From positions 13,912,501 to 13,976,500 of the forward strand of contig CM027377.1 of assembly GCA_015680905.1 (NCBI GenBank): a stretch of 64,000 nt of DNA, in the 5' to 3' direction. The notes beneath the pieces are model-generated. The model was not told the origin of the DNA. It worked only from the letters and a program-made list of their open reading frames with translations, and did not search any database. Shown here piece by piece: positions 50,750 through 60,417 of the stretch. The position numbers and the translations under genes are program-made. Numbering within the stretch: the first letter of the stretch is position 1; each line of letters begins with the position of its first letter. The stretch is from Coptis chinensis (lineage: Eukaryota; Streptophyta; Magnoliopsida; Ranunculales; Ranunculaceae).

Positions 50750-51300
50750 TCCTTTAAGCAAGCTCGCTAACATACCTATAAAGATTTAGGAATTAGCTCT
50801 GGTTGCAATTCATTAGAAGTTTTCAGCAGCAAGGCATTATTATTGATCCAAAAAGAAGGCACCAGGGCATTATTTATAGTGGTTTAGAACTGTATCTCTA
50901 AAGCTGACAGGTCACTAGTTTCTAAAGATACTGGAAAATATCAGTAGAAAAATTTATTTTCATGTGGGAGTTTTGTGAATTGAAAAATATTAGAATCAAC
51001 TAACTTTTGCAAAACAGGGTTCACCAATATAACAGTGTGTAGCTTATAGTGCATTTTACACTAAAGAATGTTCACTTTTTGAGTGGTTTGGTCAATTGGT
51101 GCACATGCTGATTGGAATTTCACGTTCTCGTGTGATCAGGCGCATGACTTATCTTCATAATGAGCCAAATGTCATAATTCACCGGGACCTAAAGCCAAGG
51201 TATGTTTTGGGACTTATTTAGGTGTAAGCTTAGTTTTTCTAGTTGAAGGTTTCTGATGCATTCTAATTTGGTACCTGTAGTTATTATATTACTCTTAATA
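50750..51300 (+). repeat. Segmental duplication, copy 2 (partner 39880-40470)
   Basis: Intronic and exonic DNA around the catalytic-loop exon of the VIK-type pseudogene matches copy 1 at roughly 88-90 percent by eye. Confidence 0.85.
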
Positions 51301-51315
51301 GTAAAGTGTGTCCAA

Positions 51316-51425
51316 GGGCCTAGTGTTCGAGACTTCGGAGGTTGAGTCCAAGGTCTTGGGTTTGATTCCCACCTTGATGGGGAAAGGCATTTTGAGGGGT
51401 TAGGGAATAAAACGTTCAAACTATC
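51316..51425 (+). repeat. SINE-like repeat, copy 1
   Basis: GGCCTAGTGTT, then GGTCTTGGGTTTGATTCCCA (box B-like) and GGGGAAAGG..GGGGTTAGGGAATAAA. An inverted copy is at 63180-63290. It sits in an intron of the VIK-type pseudogene. Confidence 0.55.
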
Positions 51426-52774
51426 AAAAACAATTAAAAAATTCCACCCCCCCAAAAAAAAAAAAAAATTTTTAAAAGGAAAAAAGAAGAGATGACTATA
51501 TTTCGTAGATTACATAGTAAATAAGTGAATGTTAGATTTTTGTAACACTATATTTTGCAAAAGAAAAGATAAAGATTATGTATTTCTTTTCCATAGTAAC
51601 CTTAGCATAGAGTTGCTATGCACATCGGTTTGTGCTGAATCTAGTAAAATGTCAGGAATGTTCTTCTAGTCAACACCAGCGCAGACCATTTGAAGGTTGG
51701 AGACTTTGGATTAAGCAAGCTCATCAGGGTTCAAAATTGTCATGATGTCTACAAAATGACTGGAGAAACTGGAAGCTGTGAGTAATGGCTATAACATTCT
51801 CGTGAAGGAAATAGTTTTTTTTGCATGTTTTAAATCTTATCCTATATGGCTCCTGAGGTCTTCAAACGTCGAAAGTATGACAAGAAGGTTGGTGTTTTCT
51901 CATTTGCGATGATTTTATACGAGGTATTGTTGTTTTTCACATTTAGTTTGCCTTCTGGGAAAAAGCAGCATTGGTTTTCCGTTAATTTTATGGCTCCCTG
52001 AACCTCTCTGTAGATGCTTGAAGGTGATCCACCAATGTCAAATTATGAATTTTATGAAGCAGCGAAGTATGTGATAGAAGGACATAGACCCATATTTCGT
52101 TCGAAAGGCTATATCCCTGAACTAAGAATGTAAGTCAACTTGCAGTATATTGCGTTTTTGAAGGGCAAAGCAATCTTTCTGTTCTCACTATAAATTCGCA
52201 TGGACATGTTATGAATTAATTAGGACCTGTTTAATCAGTGGTCACCAACAGAGGTCACAACTGTCGAGTCAGCTTAAGAGATGTCACAACTGTTGACTTA
52301 GTTGGCTTGACATGCAAGTGACCACTAACAACTGATTTAGGAATGTATCAGTCATGTTCATAGCAGACACTAGAAGTGTTTCATCTGACATACATAAACT
52401 TAACTGGATAGTCTTGGGATAGCTGTATTTGGGGTATTGACTTAGGCTCTCAAAGTAGAACCTTCTCTCATTGGCCGAGGAGTTTTTGGTGCTTTACTAA
52501 CTACTAGGCTTTTAGTAAATATCTGGTCATGAACAAGTTTATTCACACTTTTTTGTATGTGGAACTTTAGGCTGACGGAGGAGCAATGCTGGGCTGCTGA
52601 CATGAACCAAAGGCCTTCCTTTTCCGAAATCCTCAAAAAGCTTGAGAAGATTAAAGGGACCCTTCCAACAGATCATCATTGGAAGTTTGGAACCTCTTCA
52701 CACGTAAGAGCTATAAACCAAGGGGTTCTCCCATATTTCTGCATCACTTTCTCTCCATCATTACTGGTAGAGGA

Positions 52775-52905
52775 TGTGTCGTGAAGAGAGCCATTTTCTC
52801 CCCAGGGGTTGCAAAACGAAGCCCCTCCCTGATATCATTTTCACTCAGTTTTTTGTGGGCGGGCCACATAAATTGGTGCATCTTAGGTCAGTTGGGTGGC
52901 ATTTT
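52775..52905 (-). pseudogene. B3-domain fragment, second copy of 36519-36875
   Basis: Minus-strand MHQFMWPAHKKLSENDIREG and LRFATPGEKM match the start of the B3-like ORF (HQFMWPINKKLTETDISDGL). Only the N-terminal third is present, at the end of the VIK-type pseudogene. Confidence 0.75.
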
Positions 52906-54110
52906 ATAATGTAACAGTACGTAAAAGAAAAGAAATGTCCTTGTGTAGAAGATTGAAGAATAGGAATATGAACGTACGCTTTGTTGCAAGAACTTTCGCC
53001 GCTTTAAGGCTCCGCCTTGGTATTATGGAAATAGATGCAAATGTGGAAAGTTTTAAACAAAATGTTCCCTAGTTTTTTCCAATTTGCAATTGCCATATTG
53101 CCATGACAAATCCCTTTTTTGTGGTAATGAATTAATGAACGTTTTAATGCTTTTTTATTTATTTTCACGTTGTATCACTTGTATGGCATAAGGAAAATTA
53201 AGCAGAAAAATGATGTCACATATAACTAACGAAATCCTTGTGAACTTTTTTATCACGTGTTTGATGAGTGACTTACATAGTGGACAAAAACACCAACGAG
53301 ATACAGCCAATTAGGATTTTCTCCTACTAGATGGGAAATTAGGGTCTCGCCCAAGAAAAAAAAAAAAAAGTTAAATGGTGTGTGTATTTGGAGGGAGACC
53401 CAAAAGTTTTGAAGTTGTTACAACGGGCTACTCTTTGATGCTGGCGGAGTTCGAGCTTCAGACCTCTGATATCATCACTCAAAGATTTCACCGACTTTGC
53501 TACCCAGCACCTGCCCAAGTGTGAATATTGTTTGGTTATATCCTTCAATGAGAAAACAACTTGTATATAGAGTTCCAACCGGGTGGACCACAAACTTAGC
53601 TTCTTCACTGCTGTGACTTCAAATATTCTAAAAACTGTGGCAACTGACTTTCCTTCAATATCCCAAGCTATCACTCTAGTTGCTCCTTCCCTCCTTTTCT
53701 ATCAAAAGAGACATCTAACCTTATAATAAATACAATCTTCATTAACAACTGGAAGTGAGTCACTCATACCCAAATGAGTAAAGTTAGGGTTAGAGATACA
53801 AAATTTTTTTTTGACGAGGTCTTCTTTGTTCTTAACCAACTGGAACATTTTGTGATGCCTCGTACCAAGGGTGAAACTCATCTTTTTGACACTTTGATAA
53901 CTTGACATTAATAAAAATAATCTGATGGTATAGGAATCATGAAAAATATTGTAAATTCTACACTGAATATTTAACAAAATCACACAACACGCTTGCATAC
54001 AACCTTGTAGACTTTGATGGACAATGTAACTACTAGAGATTAACACGCTTGCATACAACCTTGTGTACTTTGATGGGCAATGTACATGATATATGAATAA
54101 CTACTAAAGA
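52906..54110. other. Intergenic stretch with a short tandem repeat
   Basis: Just downstream of the kinase, a ~55-bp unit with CACGCTTGCATACAACCTTG is present twice (about 53990-54090). A tRNA-like GTCTGAAGCTCGAACTC segment near 53440-53520 (minus) may be a SINE relic. No gene accepted. Confidence 0.4.
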
Positions 54111-55169
54111 TTAATGGGGAGGTCCACTAACTTTCGTGGAACTACCTCCCCAACTGCTGCTTCCGCTTGAAGAGTCACTGTATGGATAAAACGGATTAGG
54201 AGGTGATGGAAGTTGTATGTTCCCCTTAAGTATCTGCACCACATCACTCATCGTTGGCCTGTCGTTTGGCATATACTGAGTACACCATAACGCAGTCATA
54301 CATAATATCTTTGCTTTCACTTTATTCTCGTCCTTGATGCTGCAGTACTCCATAACTTTATCTAGCTGTCCTTTCTTGAAATTTTCCCATACTAGTCCAG
54401 GAAGCCAATTTTGACCATCATTATTCTTTCTTCTCCCCAAAACTTCAAACAACATCATTCCAAAACTGTAAGTATCGCTTTTAGGAGTCACAGGCATTTG
54501 CTTCCACATTTCTGGGGCCGCATAGCTATATGTCCCCCTAAACCCAATCACAGAGATATGACTTGAATCTCTTTGAGAAATCTTGGCCAGTCCAAAATCT
54601 GCAACTTTAGGAAAAAGTTTTGAGTTAAGGAGCACATTACCAGGCTTTACATCGTAGTGAACTATCTCCTCATCACAACCCTCGTGCAAATAAGATAGCC
54701 CCTTTGCTATCCCAATTGCAATTTCATACAGAGCCTCCCACTGTAAATTAAGGTGATTCTCGAATAAAACCTTATCAAAAGATCCATTCTCTAAGTACTC
54801 ATATACAAGTGCTTTCATATTGACCTCAAAGCAATACCCAAAAAGTCTAACCAAGTTTCGATGCAAAGTCCTACTCATTGTTCTCACTTCGGCCATGAAT
54901 GTGTATTCCATGGCAGTCATGGCGCTGTCTCTTAGTTTCTTCACAGCTACTTGCACACCATTAGGTAATTTACCTATAAAAACATCTCCATACGCACCAG
55001 AACCTACTTGATTAGTGAAATCTTCTGTAAATCTTGCAAGTTCGCCACTTGAATATTGTTGCAATTTCTTTTTTCTTAGTTCACCTAAAAAAATTCTCAT
55101 TGAACTTAGGATACCATTGGCTCCTTTCTCTGGAGATTTCTCCTGGGGCTCATCAAAACCTCTTGAAAC
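54111..55169 (-). CDS. Receptor-kinase-type Ser/Thr kinase catalytic exon (LRK10L-like), without ectodomain
   Basis: One long open exon from an AG acceptor at 55170 to the stop. It begins VSRGFDEPQEKSPEKGANG and carries a full kinase domain: GSGAYGDVF, VAVKKL, the C-helix Glu in FMAEVRTMSR, VHYDVKPGNVLL, DFGLAK, YAAPEMW and SDTYSFGMMLFEV. The HYD loop in place of HRD is typical of the LRK10L/PR5K-related kinase group. There is no signal peptide, extracellular domain or membrane helix in the window, and no candidate exons for them upstream. Upstream on the same strand are NOT3 exons whose last ends in phase 0, as this exon starts. An internal ATG (MRIFLGELRKKK) would allow a 329-residue cytosolic kinase. 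Confidence 0.75.
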   Translation of the reverse strand, partial: VSRGFDEPQEKSPEKGANGILSSMRIFLGELRKKKLQQYSSGELARFTEDFTNQVGSGAYGDVFIGKLPNGVQVAVKKLRDSAMTAMEYTFMAEVRTMSRTLHRNLVRLFGYCFEVNMKALVYEYLENGSFDKVLFENHLNLQWEALYEIAIGIAKGLSYLHEGCDEEIVHYDVKPGNVLLNSKLFPKVADFGLAKISQRDSSHISVIGFRGTYSYAAPEMWKQMPVTPKSDTYSFGMMLFEVLGRRKNNDGQNWLPGLVWENFKKGQLDKVMEYCSIKDENKVKAKILCMTALWCTQYMPNDRPTMSDVVQILKGNIQLPSPPNPFYPYSDSSSGSSSWGGSSTKVSGPPH

Positions 55170-56388
55170 CTGTAAGAAATAAGCAACATTTGTATAAGCA
55201 TTAAGCTGAACATCTCATGGCAATCATTTAAATGACATAACCAAACACTGGAATAAAGAGAGAAAAAAAAATGAACGGGAACAATAATCCAATTGTCCAA
55301 AGGTCCAAAATAATTACAGCAATATAATAAGAAGCTCGGAACTATTCTAGGATAACAAAGCCCTTGGAAATGACCCTTCTCCATATCCTTAAGAAACAAG
55401 TCAGAGAGGTTGAGGAGATGACACATAAACATCGTTCAACTTCCATTCCTCAATTAAATTTCCAACCTCCGTGTTGAACTGATCAAAAACCCACTTCCGT
55501 AAACTAAAGATTCTACAAATACTAATAAAACCACAATCAAATCCCACCTCTATAACTTGAAATCCTCAATAGCTCACTAAAAAATGTACAATTAATCCAT
55601 ACAACATATATTACCATTTCCTTTGCAGCAAACCTAGGGATCACAACTACCCTCTGAAACAGTGCCAACCAGGGCTACCTTCCTGTTGGGGGGTGGGGTG
55701 GGTGGGGTATGTTTTTAGTATTAATAGAATAAAAGAAGAAGGGCGATCGATCTTCAAAGTTACCATAGAACCCTAACTGTCCTGCCAACTTCAACTTGTC
55801 CAAGACTTGCACTAAATTGAATTCCATCACCCATCCAAAATGCCTATTTCATTTGAAACAACAATCTAAACTGGAGCATCAAAATTGATACTTAACATCA
55901 AACAATAATTATATCATATTTTAAATCATTAAAGCTTGAAGATGGGACTTGGTAGTCATAGTAAAAGGAGATTTGGCAGTTAGAGCCAACCCAACCAACA
56001 AACTACACGACTAATTAATCTCAGCTAAACAAAAAGCCTTGGATTCTTCATTTCATAAAGCCAACCTATTTTGTAAAGCTAAGTGCCGAAGTAAACCTAG
56101 CAATTTTGATCCACATGAGAAAAATAATGATAACGCTTTAGCATAATACATAGTATTAATATTCATTTAACGCCGGCATCTTTATTGACACACAGAAAAA
56201 TTCAAATTGAGGATATTATTCGCCATTGAATTTTTCCATGATGTCCATTATGAACTGGGGCAATAGTTCAGGCAATCAATAGTCCAGTAACATATATGAG
56301 TCACATATGTGCCATCATTGATACCACATGAAAAACTAATCAAATAGTTAACCAAAAAACAGAAACATAAATAATTAGGTATGCCTAC
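55170..56388. other. Gap between NOT3 and kinase exons
   Basis: Probably intron or intergenic spacer. A G-rich GGGTGGGGTGGGTGGGG run lies near 55690. The minus ORF around 55106-55432 is hydrophobic but has no family match that I recognise. Confidence 0.4.
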
Positions 56389-56841
56389 TTGATTGCGCTC
56401 AACATAGTAATCTCTGACATCGTTAACCTCCTCCGGATTCAACTCATCATTATCTAACAATCTCAAAATCAACTCTAACTTCATTATGTGATCTTTGTGC
56501 TGAGCAATGGAAGTCTCCAAATGTGTCTGTAAATGAAAGTATATTCATCAATACAAATGGGTACCCAACAATATAAACACAATAAAAATGATGGATACAG
56601 TATTAGTTAGGAAATGGTCTTCCATCTCTCTTACCAGTCTAGGTGATCTTGCCATTCCTTTCTTTACGGAGAGTCCTACAATCTCAGCTTCAAAGGAATG
56701 AACTTCGGACTCTAGCTCTGACACCTATTAAAGCACAGAAGATAGGTCTTAAGTCTGTCAGAGTGGCATGTGGAGATCATGTCATAAGTATGCGTTCCAC
56801 GTGACATCAACTTTAGAGCACAAAACAAGGGTTTTCAAATG

Positions 56842-57530
56842 TAGGGGTGGCAAATTTATGCACAACCCGCTAACCCGACACAAATCCGACACGAAATTAA
56901 CGGATTCGGGTTGGAAAAAAAAACTTTTGGGTCATTTAAGGGTTGACCCGCCGAACCCATCAAATAAATGGGTTGGGTTAGGCTCACATATGTTAACTCA
57001 AATAACCCATTATAGTAGACCCGATTAGTTCTCAGGTCTAATGGGTCAGGTCATCAACCCGTGACCTATATAACTTGTTGTAAAATAAGTTTCCTTATTT
57101 TTTTAAGATCTCATCATCCCAACTACCTAAAATAAATGACTAAAAATAAGAATGATTAGCCGTCATATTGATTCATTTGATAAAGATATGTTTCGTTATT
57201 CAATTTTTATTAATATGTAATTGAATTATGGATGGTTTTTGAGAATATATATATATATATATATATATATTGATAAAAAAAATCGTGAAATACTAAATAT
57301 TTTGCATACAGGTTATCTATGAATCCAATCTGAAACTGATCCGAAATTGACCCGTTGGCTTAGTAAGTCACCCGTTGGGTAACCTATTATATAGGCGGGT
57401 TGGGTTTGGTTTTGACAAACTCGACACGATTAGTAATTGAGTTAGGTTTGGGTTTGCTCTCCTAACACGTGACCCAAATATGACACGACACGAACCCAAC
57501 CCAACCCAACACGACCCATTGCCACCCCTA
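56842..57530. mobile_element. hAT-type non-autonomous element
   Basis: A 689-bp element with ends TAGGGGTGGCAA..TTGCCACCCCTA, bordered on both sides by the perfect 8-bp duplication TTCAAATG (56834-56841, 57531-57538). It lies between NOT3 exons. A (TA) run is inside at about 57248-57270. No ORF. Confidence 0.9.
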
Positions 57531-57776
57531 TTCAAATGCATGTATGTGTTCTTGGGTGGGTATGCAATGTATCAGCCACATTCGTAATTTTACTAAATGA
57601 CAGATAATAAATTGTGTGCAAAAACTATTCTTCCCATACACATAAGTCAAGTCAAGCCATCAGGTCTTTGAGATATGTATTATCTCAAATCTTGATGAGG
57701 TTGATGACTCCAAAAGCTCAAACTTGTAGAGAGAGCAAACTTTTATATCTATAAAGAGGAGGCCCAGGAATAAAAC

Positions 57777-58326
57777 ATGGATTGGGCATGCCTAGAAATG
57801 GGGTGCAATAATCTCCACAATTGAAGCCCACCTGGCAATTTCAGTTCCCAAGTGCCATTGACAAAACACTAGCTGGGTAATGGAATGAAATTATTAGACG
57901 GATTGTGACTGCTACCAATCTGAAAGGTTCAAGACCCCCTCTTGTACTATCAACGCACAACTCAGTGTCAGACACATGTCAAATCAGTCAGAATCCCAAA
58001 GACGGTTATATTTGACGCATAAATTAAGTTGGGATTTCGGATGTGCTATAAGTACGAGTTCAGAATACCAGATAATGAAACCAAATAAAACTGATAACTA
58101 TTAATTCAGCAGGCCATATAACACAACAGTGAACAATAAGATGAACTACAATGAACACTATAAGGCCCTAATTGAAAGGCAAGTATTAAATAACCGTTTA
58201 AATCAAACTTAAACCACTAGTTCATGACAATTCAACAAGTCATAGTTTATTTTGTAATGGTCAGTAAAAGTATATGTATTATACTGATACTATGAAAAGT
58301 TTAAGATTGAGGTATCCTATACACAT

Positions 58327-58408
<82 letters not shown>

Positions 58409-59035
58409 TTAAGTTAAATTTAAAGTTAAAATAAGTACGTAAATAAAACTTCACCTAAAAAATGAATTCAAATATGATTTGTTGTGGATATGATGTACTC
58501 ACCATAAATATCATCTCCACAAAATTTCAGTTCATTTGGATACCTCTAACCTAGGCAAACGATGATTGCAAAAACTCGACATTTCTAAACTGTTAGATTT
58601 CAACAATTTTCATCTATGTTAGATTTTTCCAAATTAGCTGAAATTTTGTGAGAATGATTTTTATGGTGAGTACATCATGTCCACAAAAACTTAGGTTTGA
58701 ATTCATTTTCTAGGTGAAGTTAAACTTATGTCCTTAAAAAAGTACATACTTCTAAGAGAGGGATTGTATATATATAAGATTCATCCATTACTTTTTATAA
58801 GCAAGCAAAGGGATGAATCTCATACCACATTATTCAACCAATCCCTTTTCTCTGATTTAGCCTTCTCTCTTGGATCCTATCACAAAAGATAAAAATGATA
58901 AATATTAGCACCAACTTCCGTGAAACTTAAATCAAAATACAATCACTATTTATTTTATATAAGAAAAGTCTAGTTTTATTTTATATATATCTAAACAAGT
59001 ATACAATAGGATGAGATATCCTACAATACAATAGC
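57777..59035. repeat. Tandem duplication in the NOT3 region, copy A
   Basis: Matches 59556-60400 in the same direction with a NOT3 exon inside. Shared runs include GCCTAGAAATGGGGTG and GGGATGAATCTCATACCACA. Copy A is longer because of an inserted foldback element. Confidence 0.85.
58328..58775. mobile_element. Foldback MITE inside an expanded (TA)n microsatellite
   Basis: A (TA) run of about 72 bp (58331-58402) is followed by a long inverted repeat. The left arm (about 58448-58536) and right arm (about 58636-58721) both contain ACTTCACCTA, ATGAATTCAAA and GATGTACTCACCATAA in opposite senses, with a ~100-bp loop. TA at both sides suits a Mariner/Stowaway-type insertion. Absent from copy B. 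Confidence 0.65.
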
Positions 59036-59555
59036 ATAAGAAGAGAGAAAAGAAAAAAAAAAAAAAACAAAAAACAAAGAGCAACTCCAATCAGCTCATA
59101 ATGGACTCCATCTAAACATAAACGCCTCAAATAGTATGTCTTGGGTCTCATTATGCGTTTTTATTAATACTTTTGCTATTTTCAATTGATGTTCTTGCAA
59201 CCTCTACCATATGCACTAAGAAAGGTAATTCACGAATAGAAAAAGCCACAAAAAATGAAAACTAGATAAAAGAAATTTGTAGTTCGAGTATTCCAGACTA
59301 TGAGAAAAAAAGAATTAGATCTTGGCATTAGAGGAAGTGGTCAAACTATGAGAAGATAAGTTGACCGTCATAAAAGCCCCGGAGTATTCATTCGATAAAT
59401 AGATGTCTGCATGCTTTCATTGATATTATTGTGGATCCAGTCAAAATAAATATTTCAGTCAGCTATTTCCAATTGACAGACTACAATAGACAACCTTTTA
59501 TCAGCATCTTGCATCCTTTGTCTACTTTCTGCAACCATGACATAAAAAGAGGTTG

Positions 59556-60400
59556 AGCAATGCCTAGAAATGGGGTGTAATAATCTCAACAGTTGAAGCC
59601 CACCAAGCAATTTCAGTTCCCAAGTGCCATTGAAAAAACACTAGCTGGGTACTGGAGTGAAATTATCAGACTGATTGTGAATGCTACCAGTCTGAAACGT
59701 TCAAAACCCCCTCTTGTAGTATCAACGCACAACTCAGTGTCAGACACACATCAATGAAGTCAAAATCCCAAATACGGTTACATTTGATGCATAAATTAAG
59801 TTGGGATTTCAGATGCGCTAAGTACAAGTTCAGAATACATACTGAAACCAAATAAAACTAATAACTATGAATTCAACATGCCATATAACACAACAGTGAA
59901 CAATAAGATGAACTACAATGAAAAATGTAAGGTCCTAATCGAAAGGCAAGTATTAATAACCATTTAAATCACACTTAAACCACTAGTTCATGACAATTCA
60001 ACAAGTTATAGTTTATTTTTATTGGTCGGTAAAAGTATATGTATTATATTAATAATATGAAAAGTTTAAGAATGAGGTATCCTATATCCATCAAGAGAAA
60101 AAAAAAAAAAAAAAAAAAAACAATAATATATAGGATTCATCCGTTACTTTTTATGAGCAAGCAAAGGGATGAATCTCATACCACATTATTCAACCAATCC
60201 CTTGTCTCTGACCTAGCCTGCTCTCTTGGATCCTATCACAAAAAATAAAAATGATAAATATAAGCAACAACTTCCGTGAAACTTAAATCAAAATACAATC
60301 ACTATTTTTTTATTTTTTTATTAGAAAAGCCTAGTTTTATTAATATATGTCTAAACAATGATACAACAGGATGAGATATCCTACAATACAGTAGCATAAG
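59556..60400. repeat. Tandem duplication in the NOT3 region, copy B
   Basis: Partner of copy A. Where copy A has the foldback element, copy B has a run of A residues (60095-60119). It carries the DPREQARSETRDWLNN exon. Confidence 0.85.
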
Positions 60401-60417
60401 ATGAGATATATAGCAAC

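Larger units (their letters stand above)
48913..52700 (+). pseudogene. VIK-type (Raf-like, integrin-linked) kinase, truncated and decayed
   Basis: Nine exon pieces: 48913-49029, 49219-~49317, 50267-50387, 50499-50577, 51140-51199, 51656-51777, ~51839-51923, 52014-52129 and 52571-~52690. They read GSFGEILKAGW (Gly loop), VAIKRIL (catalytic Lys), EVNLLVKLRHPNIVQFLGAV, NEPNVIIHRDLKP, VGDFGLSKLI, YMAPEVF and the C-terminal CWAADMNQRPSF. This is the kinase half of a VIK-type protein; the ankyrin half is missing on this strand. A base is missing in the GDLHQHLK exon, the acceptor before YMAPEV is not visible, and the conserved Asp of the subdomain IX (VDVFSF) is Gly. It is not expected to make an active kinase. 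Confidence 0.88.
56389..60232 (-). pseudogene. NOT3: NOT3 (CCR4-NOT subunit) partial gene, N-terminal coiled-coil exons
   Basis: Exons 58876-58826 (DPREKAKSEKRDWLNNV), 56724-56635 (VSELESEVHSFEAEIVGLSV and KKGMARSPRL) and 56526-56389 (HLETSIAQHKDHIMKLELIL, RLLDNDELNPEEVNDVRDYY, VERNQ) reproduce the CCR4-NOT subunit NOT3 N-terminal coiled coil. A second version of the first exon (DPREQARSETRDWLNN) is at 60232-60182. All are phase 0 and have intact GT-AG borders. The exons for the first ~100 residues and everything after ERNQ are absent, and FLDD before YVERNQ is lost, so this is a fragment rather than the working gene. NOT3 scaffolds mRNA deadenylation and decapping. Confidence 0.85.

Noticed and set aside
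53339-53674. 111-codon minus ORF MIAWDIEGKSV
   Set aside because: Tail derives from a tRNA-like repeat segment and poly(T); no family recognised.
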